Assembly (NCBI GenBank): GCA_963843595.1
Contig: CAWJLG010000012.1
Location: 324,100-388,099, forward strand
Direction of reading: 5' to 3'
Length of the DNA stretch: 64,000 nucleotides
Origin: CAIWHR01 sp963843595
GTDB lineage: Bacteria > Pseudomonadota > Gammaproteobacteria > Burkholderiales > Casimicrobiaceae
Positions 9,423 to 18,026 of the stretch are shown one piece after another; position 1 is the stretch's first letter; every line of letters begins with the position of its first letter. The notes beneath the pieces are model-generated. The model had not been told where the DNA came from and made no database searches. It worked only from the letters and a program-made list of their open reading frames with translations. Made by a program: the position numbers and the translations under genes.

Positions 9423-10493
9423 ATGCAAACGCTGGATCATCGCAGGCAGATCGACGGACTTCGGTTCTTTGCGTTCCTGGTCGTGTTTCTGGTGCACGTC
9501 GATGTCACGCGTTTCTGGTGGGGCAGTTACGGCGTCTCCCTGTTCTTCGTGATCAGCGGATTCCTGATCACCCGAATCCTGATCGCGTTCGAGGACCGGC
9601 CGCGCAAACAGATGCTCAAGAGCTTCTATGCGCGCCGCGCGTTGCGAATTTTCCCCGCCTACTATCTCGTGCTGGGAGTGTCGGCAGCCACGGTCGGCAT
9701 CGCTTACCTGCCTGCATATGTTCTCTACGTGATGAACTGGGGGATCTTCTTCTATACGTGGATCCAGCCTGAACTTGCGGACATCGCGTGGGATCCCGTG
9801 CGGATGTACGGCATCCACTTCTGGTCGTTGTGCGTCGAGGAGCAGTTCTATCTTCTCTTTCCGCTGCTGTTTTCCTTCCTGCGGCCGGGGCGCACGAGGC
9901 TTTCCTGGTTGCTTGCGCTTTGGGGCGCATCCATCGGCTTTCGTTTCCTATTTGCGGCGTTCCTGCCAAAGGCGGCGTATGGGCTGATTCCACTGGTCTG
10001 CGGTGAATATCTGGTCGCGGGTGCGGTGGGCGCCGTGGTGTTTGCGGATACGTCGGGTACCGCCGAAAAGATACGCGCTGCTGCCCGTCGATGGCTGTTT
10101 CCGGCCGGCCTCGCGCTGGTGGCAGCACTGTTCGCGCTGTTTCGACCGGAGACGCCGTCGATCGACCACGTCATGCACCCGCCCCACATGCAAACGCTGC
10201 TTGCGCTCGGGTTTCTGGCAATGGTGCTGGGATTGTGGGAAACAAACAACCGCTGGGTGCTCGGATTTTTCAACTACGCACCTTTTCGTTTCCTCGGCAA
10301 GATCAGCTACGGCCTGTATCTCATCCACCTCTTCATGTGGCCGCTTTTCGAATGGCTCTCCGCGCATTCTGCAATGGTCCGCGAGCTTCCTCCTGTTGCG
10401 GCGCGGCTCGGGCTGACGGTCCTGTTGGCGACGGCAATGTGGCACTTTGTCGAGGCGCCGATCCTGAAGCTCAAGGAAAGACTCCCGTATTGA
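9423..10493 (+). CDS. Acyltransferase-3 family (OafA/YrhL-like) membrane protein
   Basis: About 356 residues with ten or so transmembrane helices. The N-terminus has the family hallmarks: RQIDGLRFFAFLVVFLVH with the conserved His, then GVSLFFVISGFLIT and the RRALRIFPAYY arginine block. Later WSLCVEEQFYLLFPLLF and FLGKISYGLYLIHLF are also typical. Such enzymes O-acetylate or O-acylate cell-surface sugars using cytoplasmic acyl-CoA. Start: ATG 9423 directly precedes the conserved region; in-frame ATG 9336 would add 29 residues. Its place beside the lipid cluster suggests decoration of an exported glycan or glycolipid, but it is not clearly in the same transcript. Confidence 0.85.
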   Translation: MQTLDHRRQIDGLRFFAFLVVFLVHVDVTRFWWGSYGVSLFFVISGFLITRILIAFEDRPRKQMLKSFYARRALRIFPAYYLVLGVSAATVGIAYLPAYVLYVMNWGIFFYTWIQPELADIAWDPVRMYGIHFWSLCVEEQFYLLFPLLFSFLRPGRTRLSWLLALWGASIGFRFLFAAFLPKAAYGLIPLVCGEYLVAGAVGAVVFADTSGTAEKIRAAARRWLFPAGLALVAALFALFRPETPSIDHVMHPPHMQTLLALGFLAMVLGLWETNNRWVLGFFNYAPFRFLGKISYGLYLIHLFMWPLFEWLSAHSAMVRELPPVAARLGLTVLLATAMWHFVEAPILKLKERLPY

Positions 10494-10504
10494 TCAAAGG
10501 CATG

Positions 10505-11884
10505 TCAAGGCGGGCACGGGCAGAGCGTCGCTTTCGGCTTGCCCGTCTGCGCCGACTGGCTCTTCGGATTGACCGCACGGCGCCCCGAATCCTGGTCCCT
10601 GAACAACGACAGGTCGATGGCATCGGCCATCGCCCGGTAGCCGACATCGTTCGGATGCAGATTGTCGCCGCTGTCGTAGGCCGGGCGCATCGCGGCCGGA
10701 TCGCCCGGGTCGCGTACCGCTTTGTCGAAATCGATCACTGCGTCGTAGGCTTTGCTGGTCCTGATCCAGTGGTTGACCGCCTGGCGCATTGCCTCGCCGT
10801 CGGAGGTGTAGTAGAGCCCGGGCAGGAACGCCCGGAACGGCGTGAGGGTCCCTCCATAAACCTTGAGGCCCATCGCATGCGCCCGATCGATGATCTGACG
10901 ATGGCCGGCAATGATCTCGTCGGCGGTCGAGGTTCCGGGATACCCGATGTCGTTGATGCCTAGCAGGACGATCAGGTAGCGCGCGCCGGACTGCACCAAT
11001 ACATCACGATCCAGACGCGCCGATGCGTTCGTGGCTACCATATCGTGCAGAATCCTGTTGCCGCTGATGCCCGCATTGAGCACCGCGACCTTGCTAGCGC
11101 CCTTCTGCGAGCGCAGCCGCTCGGCCAGACGATTCGGCCAGCGCTTGTTGGCGTCCGGAGTTGAGTGCAACCCGTCGGTTGTCGAGTCGCCGAGCGTGAC
11201 GATGGCCCTCGATTTCGGGGGGGCATCCACGTCGACGCCCGTCAGGAAGTAAAAGGACTGGGTAGTGGTCGCCGTCGGCAGGGAATCGGCACCGCTGTAA
11301 TCCCCTTCAGGCGAGATATAGGTCGTCTGTAACCCCAGCGAATGCTCAGTCGCCGCGAGCGCGTTGCCGGGAACGTAGATGCTGACCGCCAGGTCGCCGC
11401 GGTCGGGCACCGTGAGATTTGCCGGGTCGCTGATGGCCAGAGCGCCAGCCGGGATCGTGGTGGACTCCGACCCGTTGAATGTCAGCACCCGGTCCGAGCC
11501 TGGGGCGATCGATGCGCCGGTGCTGCGCAGGCCCACACGCACCGCGCCGATATGCAGCGAACCCGCACCGTAGGCGTTCGAGAGACGCACACGCAGCCGC
11601 TTGCCGCCGATGCTCACGTGCACGATCTGGCGGATGGTCTGGCCATTGAGCTCGACCGGATGGAACGCGGCTTGAGGGCTCGCGTTCCATGTACCGACCC
11701 AATGGCTGGCATCGCTCCCGTCCTTGGCCATGGTCGCCGGCGCGATCGCCATGCACGCAATGGCCAGCATCGTCCCTGCGAGAACGGTGAGCGGCCGCCG
11801 GGATACCGCAGTTGAATACGTGGAACAGATCACGATTTTCGACCTCTTGTCGCGTATCGGATGCGGCGGTGTCTGTGACAACAT
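10505..11884 (-). CDS. Secreted SGNH/GDSL-family hydrolase
   Basis: A 459-residue exported esterase or lipase-like enzyme. A basic N-terminus and hydrophobic stretch (residues about 30-53, ending ATMAKDG) form the signal peptide. The SGNH blocks are complete: Ser234 in LGDSTTDG, Gly275 in NAGISGN, Asn311 in LGINDIG, and Asp407 with His410 in DNLHPND. The roughly 170 residues before block I form the beta-sandwich lead seen in secreted SGNH enzymes of this size. The start has a GGGAGAAG ribosome site five bases upstream. It converges on the acyltransferase with an 11-nt gap. Substrate unknown; an acetyl ester of a polysaccharide is plausible. Confidence 0.88.
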   Translation of the reverse strand: MLSQTPPHPIRDKRSKIVICSTYSTAVSRRPLTVLAGTMLAIACMAIAPATMAKDGSDASHWVGTWNASPQAAFHPVELNGQTIRQIVHVSIGGKRLRVRLSNAYGAGSLHIGAVRVGLRSTGASIAPGSDRVLTFNGSESTTIPAGALAISDPANLTVPDRGDLAVSIYVPGNALAATEHSLGLQTTYISPEGDYSGADSLPTATTTQSFYFLTGVDVDAPPKSRAIVTLGDSTTDGLHSTPDANKRWPNRLAERLRSQKGASKVAVLNAGISGNRILHDMVATNASARLDRDVLVQSGARYLIVLLGINDIGYPGTSTADEIIAGHRQIIDRAHAMGLKVYGGTLTPFRAFLPGLYYTSDGEAMRQAVNHWIRTSKAYDAVIDFDKAVRDPGDPAAMRPAYDSGDNLHPNDVGYRAMADAIDLSLFRDQDSGRRAVNPKSQSAQTGKPKATLCPCPP

Positions 11885-12500
11885 AACTTCTCCCTATACG
11901 TGGGAAACGGCGGTGTACGTGCCCGCACACGAGGTGCACCCATCGAACGAAACTCCGACACCTGCCGAACGTGAGGTCATCGCACCGGAAAATCCTTCGG
12001 CCAGCGCTCCGGCAGCGCGCTTGCTTCAACAACACCGGCCCATCGACGCACCTCGACCATTCGCACAAGCATTCTCCCAGTGCACGCGGTTCGCTGTATG
12101 TTCGGTATCGAACATTGTCGCTTATCGGCTATGGCTGTCGTTGCCTCGCTGACAGTCCCGTCGCGGCCGACGCGTCTCGATCCTCGTCAAATCTCCCAAT
12201 TCGATCGCGCGGTAGATAGGATCAACGACGAACGCATCTGCGAGAATGCGTACATAGATAACGAACACGTCGGTTTTCAGCCCGAGTGGGGTGGCTGCCC
12301 GGGTACGTGCGCCAGCGAACAGACGCTGACGACTGTCGCGCGTATCTTGCGATCTGAACGTTAGACGCGCCCTGCACGCCGAGAGGCCCACGTGTTGCAA
12401 CATTGACGTGGTGGGTCTTCAAGACGCTAGATTTGAGTCTTTGCGTTTTCTGGTATTCGATGGGGTTTCGAATACCGCGCTTGAATCGCAAGGAACTCAC
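11885..12500. other. Intergenic region of about 616 bases
   Basis: No convincing gene on either strand. It contains the Crp-like box at 12099-12114 and a perfect 10-bp palindrome TGTTGCAACA near 12393. The plus-strand gene at 12501 begins after a good AAGGAA ribosome site. Confidence 0.5.
12071..12114 (-). promoter_or_regulatory. Crp-like box 1 (TGTTCG-GTAT-CGAACA)
   Basis: A perfect 16-bp palindrome at 12099-12114. Read leftward, GAGAAT lies 22 nt away, one more than the usual spacing. It could serve the SGNH hydrolase gene, with a leader of about 180 nt. The rightward reading shows no -10. Confidence 0.4.
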
Positions 12501-13106
12501 ATGTCCAAACTGCTTATTGCACTATTTGTCGCCGCCGGACTGGGCGTTGCCGGATCTGCCGCGGCACAGACGTACCCGTCGAAGACGGCCCCGACCACGA
12601 TGTCGAAGGACAGCTACAGCATGGCGAAGACGAACGCCGACGCCCAGTACAAGGCCGACAAGGACGCTTGTTCGTCGCTCTCCGGAAACGCGAAGGACAT
12701 CTGTCTCGTGGAAGCCAAGGGCAAGGATGACGTCACCAAGGCCGAAGCGGAAGCCGCGTACGAGAACACGCCCAAGAATCGCGAAAGCGCGCGGGTGGCG
12801 CACGCTCAGGCGACCTACAATACCGCCATCGAAAAGTGCGACGACCTGGCAGGCAACCGCAAGGACGTCTGCGTAAAGGAGGCAAATGCCGAACTCGTCA
12901 AGGGCAAGGCGAACGCCAAGGTCGACCGTGTCGCAGCCGATACGCGCCAAGACGCGGCGGCGAAGCAGGCTGAAGCCGGCAAGGAAGCGGACGCAGACAA
13001 GCGCGACGCGGAATACAAGGTTGCCATCGAGAAGTGCGACGCGCTCGCAGGACCCGCGAAGGATGCGTGCGTCGGCGGCGCGAAGGTGCAATACGGCAAG
13101 TCCTGA
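12501..13106 (+). CDS. Periplasmic repeat protein with paired cysteines
   Basis: A 201-residue exported protein of unknown function. Residues 1-22 are a clean signal peptide ending AAAQ. The mature part is Lys/Ala/Asp-rich and helical, and contains three copies of a unit that reads C-x2-L-x-G-x2-KD-x-C (KCDDLAGNRKDVC is the middle copy), each probably a disulfide-closed helical hairpin. Long charged helices between them recall TolA-like spacers, and homologues are sometimes named TolA-like on that composition alone. An AAGGAA site seven bases upstream fixes ATG 12501. A strong hairpin terminator follows at 13166. Confidence 0.8.
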   Translation: MSKLLIALFVAAGLGVAGSAAAQTYPSKTAPTTMSKDSYSMAKTNADAQYKADKDACSSLSGNAKDICLVEAKGKDDVTKAEAEAAYENTPKNRESARVAHAQATYNTAIEKCDDLAGNRKDVCVKEANAELVKGKANAKVDRVAADTRQDAAAKQAEAGKEADADKRDAEYKVAIEKCDALAGPAKDACVGGAKVQYGKS

Positions 13107-13165
13107 GATCGATGCCGGTGTTCGCCCCCGCTCTGGTTTGCGGGTAGCGTGAGGCATCGGGTTTG

Positions 13166-13197
13166 ACGGCCGGGGTATTTTCCCCCGGCCGTTTTTT
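13166..13197 (+). terminator. Rho-independent terminator
   Basis: A 10-bp GC-rich stem (13166-13175 with 13183-13192), a seven-base loop and a T run to 13197. It ends the repeat-protein transcript and lies before the BrkB start at 13241. Confidence 0.85.
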
Positions 13198-13240
13198 CGT
13201 CCGGCGACGACCCGTCGTTCGCCGCACACGGAGGCTACTG

Positions 13241-14137
13241 ATGCGCAACTTCGGGCAACAGGCCGCATACGTGGTGACGCACCCGGGGGCATTCACGTTG
13301 CGCGTCCTGCGTGCGTTCCGTGCCAATCAAGGGCTGCTGCTGGCGGGTGCGGTCGCGTACTACACGCTGCTGTCGATCGTGCCGTTGCTTATCCTCATGT
13401 TGATCGTGCTGTCGCAGATCATCGACCAGGGCGAGTTGCTCGCCACGCTGGGGCGATATCTGGAATGGGTGATCCCGGGACAATCCGAGGCCGTGATCGG
13501 GGAGCTGGCCCGCTTCCTGGAGCATCGCGGCGTGATCGGCTGGGTTCTGCTGGCAACGATGGTGTTCTTCAGTTCCCTCGCCTTCACCGTTCTGGAAAAC
13601 GCGATGTCGGTCATCTTCCTGCACCGGGTTGCAATTCGGCGGCGCAACTTTCTGGTCTCCGCGGTCATACCGTATTGCTACATCTTCTGCCTGGGGCTGG
13701 GCCTGTTGTTGATGACGCTCGTATCGGGATCGCTGCAGGCGATCGGCGCGGAAAGCGTCGACTTTCTCGGACGCAGCTGGTCGCTCCATGGAATTTCCGG
13801 TGCGCTGCTCTACCTCCTGGGGGTCATGGGCGAGATATTCGTGCTCACGTCGATCTACCTCGTCATGCCGGTCGGGCGACCTTCGTGGCGGCACGCCCTG
13901 GTCGGAGGAATCACGGCGACGGTCCTCTGGGAGATCACTCGCCACGTCCTGGTCTGGTATTTCGGGACCTTGTCGCAAGTCAGTGTGGTCTACGGCTCGC
14001 TGACGAGCGCCATCGTCGTGCTCCTGAGCCTGGAAATTGCGGCGACCCTGCTGTTGTTCGGGGCCCAGGTCATCGCGGAGTACGAGCGTATCGGCACAAA
14101 AGCTCAGGACGCGGCGCCGCAACCCTTGCGAACGTAA
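13241..14137 (+). CDS. YihY/BrkB family membrane protein
   Basis: A 298-residue inner-membrane protein with six or seven hydrophobic helices and the UPF0761/Virul_fac_BrkB pattern. It starts with an amphipathic N-terminus, then AGAVAYYTLLSIVPLLILM, a loop with GQSEAVIGELARFLEHRG, later PVGRPSWRHALVGG, and the terminal GSLTSAIVVLLSLEIAATLLLFGA. The function of the family is unsettled: proposed roles include serum resistance in Bordetella and transport or envelope maintenance. GGAGG lies upstream of ATG 13241. The tail has only a short hydrophilic extension. Transcription is separated from the upstream gene by the terminator at 13166. Confidence 0.88.
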   Translation: MRNFGQQAAYVVTHPGAFTLRVLRAFRANQGLLLAGAVAYYTLLSIVPLLILMLIVLSQIIDQGELLATLGRYLEWVIPGQSEAVIGELARFLEHRGVIGWVLLATMVFFSSLAFTVLENAMSVIFLHRVAIRRRNFLVSAVIPYCYIFCLGLGLLLMTLVSGSLQAIGAESVDFLGRSWSLHGISGALLYLLGVMGEIFVLTSIYLVMPVGRPSWRHALVGGITATVLWEITRHVLVWYFGTLSQVSVVYGSLTSAIVVLLSLEIAATLLLFGAQVIAEYERIGTKAQDAAPQPLRT

Positions 14138-14224
14138 CCCGCGGTCCGGCTCGGGTGAGAGACCGGCTCGATGGTTCTCTGCCCGCTTTCGCGAAGGCTC
14201 GGGTGGAGCGGCTGTCGCCGCGCG

Positions 14225-14995
14225 CTATCGAGAGACTGCGGCTTTGGCGCGGGCTTTGAAAGTGCCCTTGACGGTCTTGGCGAGATACATGGCGACATCG
14301 GCCTGTTTGATCAAATCATTTTGGCTGATGCCGTCGCCCGGATAGACGGCAGCGCCGATGCTCGCCGTGACCACAATCGAATTGCCGTCGATCGTGTAGG
14401 GTTTGGCCAAACAGGCGCGAATTCTCTGCATCACCTCCAGCGCGCGTTCCTCGCCATCGACCTCGGGCAGCAGGAGAACAAACTCGTCGCCCCCGTACCG
14501 ACACGCCGTATCGCCGCCCCGAATGCACGACATCAGACGCTTCGCCACCCGTTGCAGGAGCGCGTCCCCGGCGGCGTGCCCAAGCCCGTCGTTGATGGCC
14601 TTGAATCCGTCCAGATCGATCAAGAGCAGGACCAGCTGCCGTTGCTGCCGTTTCGCCCGGACCAGAGCCTGCTTCAACCGGTCCAGCAGCAAGGTGCGAT
14701 TGGGGAGTCCGGTAAGCTCGTCGTGAAACGCGAAGTGGCGCACCTTCGTGACCTCCAGCTCGCGCTGGGCGGCGATCTTCCTGAGCCGTGCATTGGTTTC
14801 GACAAGGCGCGCGAGCTGGTGGCGCAGGGCGATCGTCTCATGCTGACTCGATGCCAGTGTCCGCCGAAAATCTTCCATCCGTTCGAGAGCGTGCCGCAAG
14901 CGCAGGGTTTCGGTGCCGATGGCGACGCGTTGCGCGGCGCGGGCATACCGCGCCATCCCGACCTGCGCAGCACCGCTCACTCGTGTGGTCCTCAT
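14225..14995 (-). CDS. Diguanylate cyclase (GGDEF)
   Basis: About 256 residues. An N-terminal coiled coil (residues about 30-80) leads into a GGDEF domain with FHDELTGLPNR, LIDLDGFKAIND and the active-site GGDEF at residues 168-172. RGGD precedes it by exactly five residues, so the inhibitory I-site (RxxD) is present and product feedback is expected. The enzyme makes cyclic di-GMP from two GTP. ATG 14995 is preferred because the promoter-like box 2 would start transcription near 15057. ATG 15127 is in frame and would add 44 residues including a short hydrophobic stretch, so a membrane-tethered form cannot be excluded. Confidence 0.88.
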   Translation of the reverse strand: MRTTRVSGAAQVGMARYARAAQRVAIGTETLRLRHALERMEDFRRTLASSQHETIALRHQLARLVETNARLRKIAAQRELEVTKVRHFAFHDELTGLPNRTLLLDRLKQALVRAKRQQRQLVLLLIDLDGFKAINDGLGHAAGDALLQRVAKRLMSCIRGGDTACRYGGDEFVLLLPEVDGEERALEVMQRIRACLAKPYTIDGNSIVVTASIGAAVYPGDGISQNDLIKQADVAMYLAKTVKGTFKARAKAAVSR

Positions 14996-15062
14996 CCGAT
15001 CGGCCCCATTGCGATGCGGAACGCCTCGGCCGACGCGGCCGGGAAAGTTCGCGCTGGCAGTC

Positions 15063-15105
15063 AGGATGAGCAGGGCGACCAACGTGGTCTGTGCGGTAGC
15101 ACACC
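15063..15105 (-). promoter_or_regulatory. Crp-like box 2 with -10
   Basis: TGTGCG-GTAG-CACACC at 15090-15105, the least regular copy. Read leftward, CATCCT lies exactly 21 nt away. It would drive the diguanylate cyclase from about 15057 if translation begins at 14995. Confidence 0.4.
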
Positions 15106-15212
15106 GAAGCGACGGGCGCCGGGACATCGGTCGCGCCCGCGCCGAGACAAACGAGATCAGACCGCCGGCTGCGTTCCCGTGGCGGCTGCGTGGTTATGTC
15201 TGATCCCGATGC

Positions 15213-16454
15213 TCAGGCCGACGCATCCAGCCACCCCTTGATCTGCGCGTAGACTTCCGGTCGGCTGAGCAGGTCGAGGTGGTTGATGCCATAGACCACC
15301 CGCTGCCGCGGCTCGTCGAACGTCAAGGCGAGCATGGGGTTCGCATGGCGGCCGAGCGCGCTGGCCAGCGGCACGATGCCGTCGCCGATCAGCTTGTCGG
15401 AAAGATCGCCCGCCTTCTTGCCCGTGGTGGCGGCGATTGCATAGCACGCAACGCCTTCCGGCAGCGGCACCGCCACGCGGCGGTCGCGGCTGCGCTCGAA
15501 GCGATCGCGCTTGTTCCAGTCTTCGTCCACCAGGTTTCCGAACCGAAGATCGGTAATGCCGGCGCTGCGGATCTTCCCCAGCCGCGCCAAGGGAGCGGAG
15601 TACGCGCTCGCGCTCAGCAAGATGTCGATCCAGTTGCCGCCCCGCTCGAGCGGCGCTCCGTGATGCGGCGTGCCGACGAAGACGAGCTTGTCGAGACGCC
15701 GCAGCCATTCGTGATTCGCCAGCGCGCCGTAATGGCAGGCGCTGCGGGCAACCAGCCCGCCCATGCTGTGACCGATGAGCACGAGTTCGGTCACCGGCAC
15801 CGGCCAGCGCTGCACCAGGGTTTCGAGGAGCTCGGCGAACGCGCGCCCGTTGGTGGAGATGTGGAGGCCGCTGTTGTAGTGCAAATAGACCGGCGTGTAC
15901 CCGAGATCGCGCGCCAGCGCGGCGCCGTGATCGTGTCCCTTGCGCTTCCACTGCAGATCGCTCATGCACAAGCCGTGCAGCAGCACCAGCAGCTTGCCGC
16001 CGGCTTCCGGGATCGCTGCGGCCAGCGGTTGCCGTTCGTCCGGCAACGGCAACCCGCCCCGACGCAGGCGCATGCGGATCGCCAATGGGTTGTTCGACGC
16101 CGCCAGGTAGTCGCCGAGCACGCCGTTCAGCACGGCGAGCAGCGCCTCGCGTCCCGGCCAGGCGCTTCGCTCGCCGAGCACGGGCTCGAGCCGCGCCAGC
16201 AGCAAGGGCTCGAGCCTCGCCAGCAGCCCGTCGAGCCCGTGCCCGACGAGACCAACCACGCCGCGGATGCTCCGGTAGACGAGGCCCGTGATACCGGTGG
16301 TCCGGCCACGCTTCGGCTTGGCGAGTATTCCCGGGATGCTGGCGATGGTGAGATGCATCGCCTCGACCACGTCGACGAGGCCGGCGATGCCGTCGATGGT
16401 GAGACGATTGACCCCGCGAAGATCGGCAGCGACTACCCGGTGCTTCTTGACCAT
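15213..16454 (-). CDS. Alpha/beta-hydrolase, PGAP1/lipase-like
   Basis: A 413-residue protein. Residues 1-150 are a variable helical lead. The hydrolase core then begins KLLVLLHGLCMSD (oxyanion region), followed by the nucleophile elbow LIGHSMGGLVARS, FVGTPHHGAPLERGG, an acidic residue in IGDGIVPLASALG and the catalytic His in YGINHLDLL. The triad is therefore complete. It resembles the esterase/lipase group near PGAP1 and triacylglycerol lipases. No signal peptide is visible, so the protein is probably cytoplasmic. ATG 16454 starts the recognisable protein; no similarity is seen upstream. Substrate unknown. Confidence 0.82.
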   Translation of the reverse strand: MVKKHRVVAADLRGVNRLTIDGIAGLVDVVEAMHLTIASIPGILAKPKRGRTTGITGLVYRSIRGVVGLVGHGLDGLLARLEPLLLARLEPVLGERSAWPGREALLAVLNGVLGDYLAASNNPLAIRMRLRRGGLPLPDERQPLAAAIPEAGGKLLVLLHGLCMSDLQWKRKGHDHGAALARDLGYTPVYLHYNSGLHISTNGRAFAELLETLVQRWPVPVTELVLIGHSMGGLVARSACHYGALANHEWLRRLDKLVFVGTPHHGAPLERGGNWIDILLSASAYSAPLARLGKIRSAGITDLRFGNLVDEDWNKRDRFERSRDRRVAVPLPEGVACYAIAATTGKKAGDLSDKLIGDGIVPLASALGRHANPMLALTFDEPRQRVVYGINHLDLLSRPEVYAQIKGWLDASA

Positions 16455-16717
16455 GTCGAGGCAATTATAACCACCGCGTCCGTCGGCTTGAGGCGCGCCC
16501 GCCGGCCGAAACGCGATGCCGCAGCTTGGCCACGCCCGATACGCGTCGCCACCCCCCGGCGGCAGCCATTTGCTGCGATGCTCTGGAAGATGCAACGACG
16601 CGACCCCGCGCATCGGGGGGCGGGTGGCGCGATTCGAGCGCCGATTCCCCCCGGGGCAACTGGCGGGCGGCGGCGTTGCATCAGCCCGCGCGGAAACGGT
16701 GCGCGGCGCGTCAGGTC

Positions 16718-17074
16718 CTACGAATCCGAGTCTCTGCCGTGCGTAAGCAGGAAGCCAAGCACCACGCCCACGGCGGCGCAGATGGCCATGACCTGCCAGG
16801 GATTGGCATGAACGTAGTCGTCGGTCGCTCGTCCGGCTGCCCGGGTCTTCGCCAGCGCCGCGTCCTGAAGATCGGCGACGCGGGACTTGGCCGCTTTCAG
16901 CGACTCCTCCGCCCTGGCACGCACTTGCGCGACATGTTCCCCAGTCTGACCGGCAGTGGCCCGCAGCAGCTGTTCCATGTCAGCCGCAAGCACCCGCAAA
17001 TCGGCCTTCACTTTCTCGCTGGTGACCCGATCACTCTCTGCACCCGCTACCCGTTCTATCGCGTTCATACCCAT
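16718..17074 (-). CDS. DUF883 family (ElaB/YqjD-like) membrane-anchored protein
   Basis: A 118-residue protein with a long charged amphipathic helix (residues about 10-90) and a C-terminal membrane helix WQVMAICAAVGVVLGFLLTHG with the family's glycine pattern. ElaB and YqjD in E. coli are stationary-phase proteins that tether ribosomes to the inner membrane. AAAGG lies just before the first of two possible starts (17074 or 17068). It is the first of three leftward small membrane-protein genes in this part of the window. An inverted repeat at 17170-17184 lies in its upstream region, but no Crp-like box does. Confidence 0.85.
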   Translation of the reverse strand: MGMNAIERVAGAESDRVTSEKVKADLRVLAADMEQLLRATAGQTGEHVAQVRARAEESLKAAKSRVADLQDAALAKTRAAGRATDDYVHANPWQVMAICAAVGVVLGFLLTHGRDSDS

Positions 17075-17169
17075 TGACCTTTACGTTTCGAAACCACTCA
17101 CTTCCGTTGGCACACCCGCGCCACAATCGGCGATCAGCAGATCACCGTGCCACCTCGACCCGCACGTCA

Positions 17170-17184
17170 GGATTGATTCAATCC
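17170..17184. promoter_or_regulatory. Short perfect inverted repeat upstream of the DUF883 gene
   Basis: GGATTGA-T-TCAATCC, seven-base arms around one base, about 100 nt upstream of the DUF883 start. It could be an operator. Nothing else supports a function. Confidence 0.25.
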
Positions 17185-17269
17185 AATCCCGCCGCGAGCC
17201 ACTCCGCGCCGGCAGCGCTGCCGGTCGTGGCGACACCGGCGCGTTCCGCGTCCGTGAGCGGCTACGGTG

Positions 17270-17419
17270 TCACAACGAGCGTCGACCGCTGATGAGGTTC
17301 ACCAGGACCATGACGATGGCGATCACCAGAAGAACGTGGATAAACCCACCCAGCGTGTAGGACGAGACCAAGCCCAGGAGCCACAATATGAGCAGAACAA
17401 CCGCAATCGTATAGAGCAT
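17270..17419 (-). CDS. lmo0937-family small membrane protein
   Basis: A 49-residue protein consisting almost only of two hydrophobic helices. The first begins MLYTIAVVLLILWLLG; then come the SSYTLGGFIHVLL turn and a short basic tail SGRRSL. This is the lmo0937 family, found widely in stress-related gene groups but without an assigned function. ATG 17417-17419 on the minus strand gives the standard family length. Crp-like box 3 lies about 190 nt upstream and predicts a start of transcription near 17575. Confidence 0.85.
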   Translation of the reverse strand: MLYTIAVVLLILWLLGLVSSYTLGGFIHVLLVIAIVMVLVNLISGRRSL

Positions 17420-17581
17420 GAAATGCACCTTTTCGTTGTTCGGTTTCCCGCTTCTAGCCCGACTCGGTTTTCGATGTGGGCTGGCTGAAATGCCGTCCAC
17501 CGCCGGGCCGATCTCGACGGGCAACCCATTGCGCAAAGCACAAACGGCGCGCCCTGCGATCGCGCTTCGAGACTCAATGCC

Positions 17582-17624
17582 AATTTGGACGACTTCCCGT
17601 TCGTGGTCTGTTCGGTAGCGCACA
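17582..17624 (-). promoter_or_regulatory. Crp-like box 3 with -10
   Basis: TGTTCG-GTAG-CGCACA at 17609-17624. Read leftward, CAAATT lies exactly 21 nt away. Expected target: the lmo0937-family gene. Confidence 0.55.
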
Positions 17625-17633
17625 CTATGCCGT

Positions 17634-17885
17634 TCAGGCGAGGGGACTACACCCGCGTGGGTCCGGCCCCGTCGTGCGGCGGGGCCGCGGCCTGGTGGTA
17701 ACGACCACCTGCAGCACCAGTCCGAGGGCGAGGACGATGGGCGCGCCGAAGACCCACAGCCTTTGCCAATCGCCTGGCTGGGCGGCCGTCATCGCAAACA
17801 CCGGCACCACGATCGCGAGTCCGATCAGGAGCCCGGCGATGAAGCTGCCCGCTTCGCGGAATTTTGACAGGAAGTTGTTCATCAT
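17634..17885 (-). CDS. Small two-helix membrane protein
   Basis: An 83-residue protein with an amphipathic start (MMNNFLSKFREAGSF), two hydrophobic helices (residues about 15-33 and 44-62) and a basic Arg/Pro-rich tail. I do not recognise a family. The starts ATG 17885 and 17882 are adjacent. Box 4 with its -10 lies directly upstream and would give a leader of only about 16 nt, which supports this as a real gene of the same set as its small membrane-protein neighbours. Confidence 0.65.
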   Translation of the reverse strand: MMNNFLSKFREAGSFIAGLLIGLAIVVPVFAMTAAQPGDWQRLWVFGAPIVLALGLVLQVVVTTRPRPRRTTGPDPRGCSPLA

Positions 17886-17906
17886 TCACTCTGATCGATC
17901 GTCATC

Positions 17907-17949
17907 ATGATGGCCGCGACCGCGAACGCAGTCTGTGCGTCAGCGCACC
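17907..17949 (-). promoter_or_regulatory. Crp-like box 4 with -10
   Basis: TGTGCG-TCAG-CGCACC at 17934-17949. Read leftward, CATCAT lies exactly 21 nt away, and the start codon of the 83-residue membrane protein is about 16 nt beyond the predicted transcription start. Confidence 0.6.
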
Positions 17950-18026
17950 CATGTTGTTGATGTCGCGACGGATCACCGTCGCGGCAGGCACCGCGCCGAG
18001 CAGGACACTGTGATTCTGACACGCCA

